From JBFMHP01 sp040752855 (GTDB taxonomy: Bacteria; Pseudomonadota; Gammaproteobacteria; RBG-16-57-12): a DNA stretch of 57,338 bases. A model generated the notes under the pieces. It saw nothing but the letters and a program-made list of their open reading frames with translations, made no database searches and was not told the DNA's origin. The translations under genes and the position numbers were made by a program. Position 1 is the stretch's first letter, and each line of letters starts with the position of its first letter. The stretch is taken from assembly GCA_040752855.1 (NCBI GenBank), contig JBFMHP010000003.1, forward strand, positions 1 through 57,338, read 5' to 3'. Of this stretch, positions 55,179 to 57,338 are shown piece after piece.

Positions 55179-55919
55179 ATGCTGTTACAACTCGCTACCT
55201 GGCCGGAAATCGAGGCTTATCTGCAACGATCGACCGGTATCATCGTGCCGATCGGCTCCACTGAGCAGCATGGGCCAAACGGCCTGATCGGCACCGATGC
55301 AATCTGCGCCGACACCCTAGCGCGCGGCGTGGCCAAGCAACACGATGTGCTGGTCGCCCCGCCGCTCAATTACGGCATGGCGCAACATCACCTGGGCTTT
55401 CCCGGCACGATCTCACTGCGCCCGCTCACACTGATTCACGTGATCAAGGACATGATCGCCGCGCTGCGCGTGCACGGCTTCACCCACATCTATTTTCTCA
55501 ACGGCCACGGCGGCAACGAAGCCTCCACCAACGCCGCCTTCTCCGAGATCTATGCCGAGACGAGTTTCCAGCAGAACGCGCAACCGGTGCGCTGCAAACT
55601 GCGCAACTGGTGGACACTTCCCGGCGTAGGGCGCTTCAGCAAAGAACGCTACGGCCGCGCCGAGGGCCATCACGCCACACCATCGGAGGTCTCGTTGAGT
55701 TACTACGCTTATCCGGAAGCGGTAAAGAATGTCGCCATGTCACCCGAACTGGCGCCCGACGGCGTAATCTTCGACGCACAGGATTATCGTCGCCAGTTCC
55801 CCGACGGACGCATCGGCTCCAATCCGGCGCTGGCGAGTATCGAAGCCGGAGAGGAATTGTTCGCGATAGGCGTGGAAGGTGTGTACAAGGACTACCAGGC
55901 GTTTCTGGCGGGAGATTGA
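55179..55919 (+). CDS. creatininase family protein
   Basis: 246 residues. Metal site residues in GIIVPIGSTEQHGPNGLIGTDAICADTLA, FLNGHGGNEASTNAAF, and the late EGHHATPSEVS. These belong to the creatininase/MftE fold of metal-dependent amidohydrolases. The actual substrate is unknown; no creatine or mycofactocin genes are nearby. RBS-like ACGAGG precedes the ATG. Confidence 0.92.
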   Translation: MLLQLATWPEIEAYLQRSTGIIVPIGSTEQHGPNGLIGTDAICADTLARGVAKQHDVLVAPPLNYGMAQHHLGFPGTISLRPLTLIHVIKDMIAALRVHGFTHIYFLNGHGGNEASTNAAFSEIYAETSFQQNAQPVRCKLRNWWTLPGVGRFSKERYGRAEGHHATPSEVSLSYYAYPEAVKNVAMSPELAPDGVIFDAQDYRRQFPDGRIGSNPALASIEAGEELFAIGVEGVYKDYQAFLAGD

Positions 55920-55924
55920 TTTGC

Positions 55925-55969
55925 AGGTTACATCCGGCGCAATGCGCTTTGCTTATTGCGCCCGAGCTC
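55925..55969. repeat. half copy of the GCGCAATAAGC repeat
   Basis: GGCGCAATGCGCTTTGCTTATTGCGCC is an isolated copy of the right half of the GTAGGGCGCAATAAC palindrome of the 206-base unit at 21.3 kb. It lies just after the creatininase gene. Confidence 0.7.
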
Positions 55970-56003
55970 CTTCCAATTGACTGTTGACTACGGAAAAAGA
56001 GAG

Positions 56004-56816
56004 ATGAACATAGAAAATCTGCGGCGCCTGCTGCTAGTTCCTGTCAATCCAGCAAGCATTCATATCAACCCAAGTTCTGCACCCATATATGATGTATCAA
56101 TAGATCCCTCTATCTATTGGACTCCGCAGTCTCTTTTTTATGATGGAATACTTTTTCCTTCCAAAATTAATACTCCAATACCAGGCACTTGGTTGCACCA
56201 TTTCGATTATGACTCAGGAACATTGAGTCCCACACAAATGGGCATAGGAGAGGAGATTCCAACTGAGACTGCGCTGAGAAGATATTCTGAATACGTTGAA
56301 CGGTTTGGCCATCGAATTACACTTGGGTACTCATCGGAAAAATCTGTAGCCAGGTCTTTCGGATCAGGGAGGCATACCTGCCTTAAAATAGACGCTGCGG
56401 ACTTTCTTCCATCTCCGATACCCGGAACACCCGCACATAAAGTGATTACTTTTCTGCAGGAATATAGAGATGAACGTCGAAAATTCATTTTATCAATCGA
56501 CCAGCTTATACAACGTTTGGATAAAGGCGAACTTGATGCTGTCGCGCTTCGGGATATGATACTCGATTCCACCAACGATTTTAAGAAAGCTCTCGCAAGA
56601 GCCAAGGTGAAGTACGACCTGAAATCCTTGAGCACTTTTTTTGCTATCGTTTCAGAGGCTGAAAACTCGTGGCAGGCGATAACTAACAGCCTTAAAGCCC
56701 TTATTACTTTAACCGGTTACAAGTTCGATCTTAACCAAGAAGAATACGAACGACTGAAAGGTAGAGAGCTTGCCTATATCGTGCACTCAGAAAATACATT
56801 CTTGCCTACGCCATAG
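56004..56816 (+). CDS. unknown protein, AT-rich gene
   Basis: 270 residues from ATG 56004 (AGAGAG upstream). The opening NIENLRRLLLVPVNPASIHINPSSAPIYDVSIDPSIYWTPQSLFYDGILFPSKIN resembles DUF6236-type proteins (N-terminal beta, then helical), but the match is by pattern only. The rest is helical with many Lys/Glu. Base composition is much lower in GC than the rest of the window, so a horizontally acquired accessory gene is likely. Confidence 0.65.
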   Translation: MNIENLRRLLLVPVNPASIHINPSSAPIYDVSIDPSIYWTPQSLFYDGILFPSKINTPIPGTWLHHFDYDSGTLSPTQMGIGEEIPTETALRRYSEYVERFGHRITLGYSSEKSVARSFGSGRHTCLKIDAADFLPSPIPGTPAHKVITFLQEYRDERRKFILSIDQLIQRLDKGELDAVALRDMILDSTNDFKKALARAKVKYDLKSLSTFFAIVSEAENSWQAITNSLKALITLTGYKFDLNQEEYERLKGRELAYIVHSENTFLPTP

Positions 56817-56937
56817 GATGCATAATATGTGTTGTTCCACAACCCAGCGGTCAACTGGACAACCCCATTGCGCCCCCAATGTATTAGCATATGCACCGGT
56901 TAACAAGTCAGCACGCCGCTGCATATCGATTTAGCTC

Positions 56938-57028
56938 GTAGGATGCTGCGAGGAACGAACCGCATCGATCGTGAATAACTGTGTACAATAACACTAACGA
57001 TATGGTTCACTGCGTTCACCACATCCTC
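56938..57028. repeat. degenerate third copy of the GTAGGATGCGGTGAGG element
   Basis: GTAGGATGCTGCGAGGAACG plus AACCGCATCGATCG at the left and ATATGGTTCACTGCGTTCACCACATCC at the right. About 90 bases, shorter than copies A and B at 32.5 kb, with mutated ends. Confidence 0.75.
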
Positions 57029-57100
57029 GCGCTTGTTTCTCAAAGACAAGCGTAATCGAAATTTGATTGTTTTATGATCACAAATGAAAGGAGATATGCT

Positions 57101-57283
57101 ATGGAAGCTCTTTGCAGGCCAGTAATGCTTGGATTCGTGCTCGGTATCGTTCTAATGTCTATCTCACCGGCAAATGCACTTTTGCTACAAAATGTGCGCC
57201 CTAATACATCATCTAAGGAACCTCTGAATAATTCACTTCTGCGAAGGCTGATCTCCAAAAAACGGCCTGTGAAAATCATTTAA
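57101..57283 (+). CDS. small secreted protein
   Basis: 60 residues from ATG 57101 (AAAGGAG seven bases upstream, the best RBS of this end). Signal-like VMLGFVLGIVLMSISPANA, then a short basic tail (LRRLISKKRPVKII). No known family. An upstream ATG at 57074 in frame has no RBS. AT-rich like its neighbour. Confidence 0.6.
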   Translation: MEALCRPVMLGFVLGIVLMSISPANALLLQNVRPNTSSKEPLNNSLLRRLISKKRPVKII

Positions 57284-57338
57284 AGACCAGTTTTTTGCTG
57301 TTATCGCTCGAATTCATGCTTGAAAGGCATCATTTTGA

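Overview
The window is a high-GC gammaproteobacterial chromosome segment. The organism call rests on two housekeeping blocks in classical gammaproteobacterial order: lolB-ispE-tRNA-Gln-prs-rplY-pth-ychF (about 40.6-46.0 kb) and hemA-prfA-prmC-(small protein)-moeB (48.2-52.9 kb). DUF2835, DUF3549, DUF2959 and DUF808 genes fit the same group. A periplasmic delta-class carbonic anhydrase, a gamma-class homologue, a diheme cytochrome c/cytochrome b561 cassette, a di-heme peroxidase and a heme-binding HD-GYP receptor suggest an environmental, respiratory, possibly chemolithoautotrophic lineage (Chromatiales/Acidiferrobacterales-like). The species cannot be fixed from the sequence alone.

Layout. 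0-4.9 kb: end of an IS5-like element, decayed intergenic DNA, an AT-rich lipoprotein, a methyltransferase, delta carbonic anhydrase and a DUF2959 lipoprotein. 4.9-16.1 kb: oligopeptidase A, a LemA/GIDE membrane pair, gamma-CA, an RRM-like protein, aroE, hemB, an adenylate kinase with a histone-H1-like tail, MgtC, HPF, small membrane proteins and a spermidine-synthase-like protein. 16.1-19.3 kb: two paralogous lipoproteins next to a sigma-54 enhancer-binding protein, with a visible sigma-54 promoter and a cluster of TGTCTCA/TGAGACA palindromes. 19.3-27 kb: DUF4126, IMPase-like, a DUF3549 gene broken by an in-frame amber codon with a triplicated 206-bp tail, a seven-repeat propeller lipoprotein, a heme-c/HD-GYP receptor and a BamE-like protein. 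27-32 kb: sodC, cytochrome c peroxidase, a TPR-methyltransferase and a solitary PEP-utilising enzyme. 32-36.2 kb: MITE-like repeats and a three-gene envelope operon (His/Met-rich lipoprotein, outer-membrane barrel, CPVC redoxin lipoprotein). 36-40.6 kb: uppP, DUF808, CHMI isomerase, and the EF-hand/cytochrome b561/DHC cassette. 40.6-53.3 kb: housekeeping. 53.3-57.3 kb: flavin reductase, PAP2, parvulin, creatininase-family protein and an AT-rich tail with unrecognised genes.

Candidates for something undescribed, best first: (1) the adk gene continues in frame into a Lys/Ala-rich histone-H1-like tail and also carries a well-spaced internal Shine-Dalgarno plus ATG, so one locus could make both a fusion and a free histone-like protein; (2) a self-contained sigma-54 regulatory module for a small paralogous lipoprotein family; (3) the lipoprotein/barrel/redoxin operon; (4) a nested hairpin with a GAAA loop in the adk-hemB junction.

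The window is rich in palindromic intergenic repeats of several families that nearly all start with GTAG and end with CTAC. It also holds a 238-bp MITE-like insertion that landed on the ATGA overlap of two coupled genes and left both reading frames intact.
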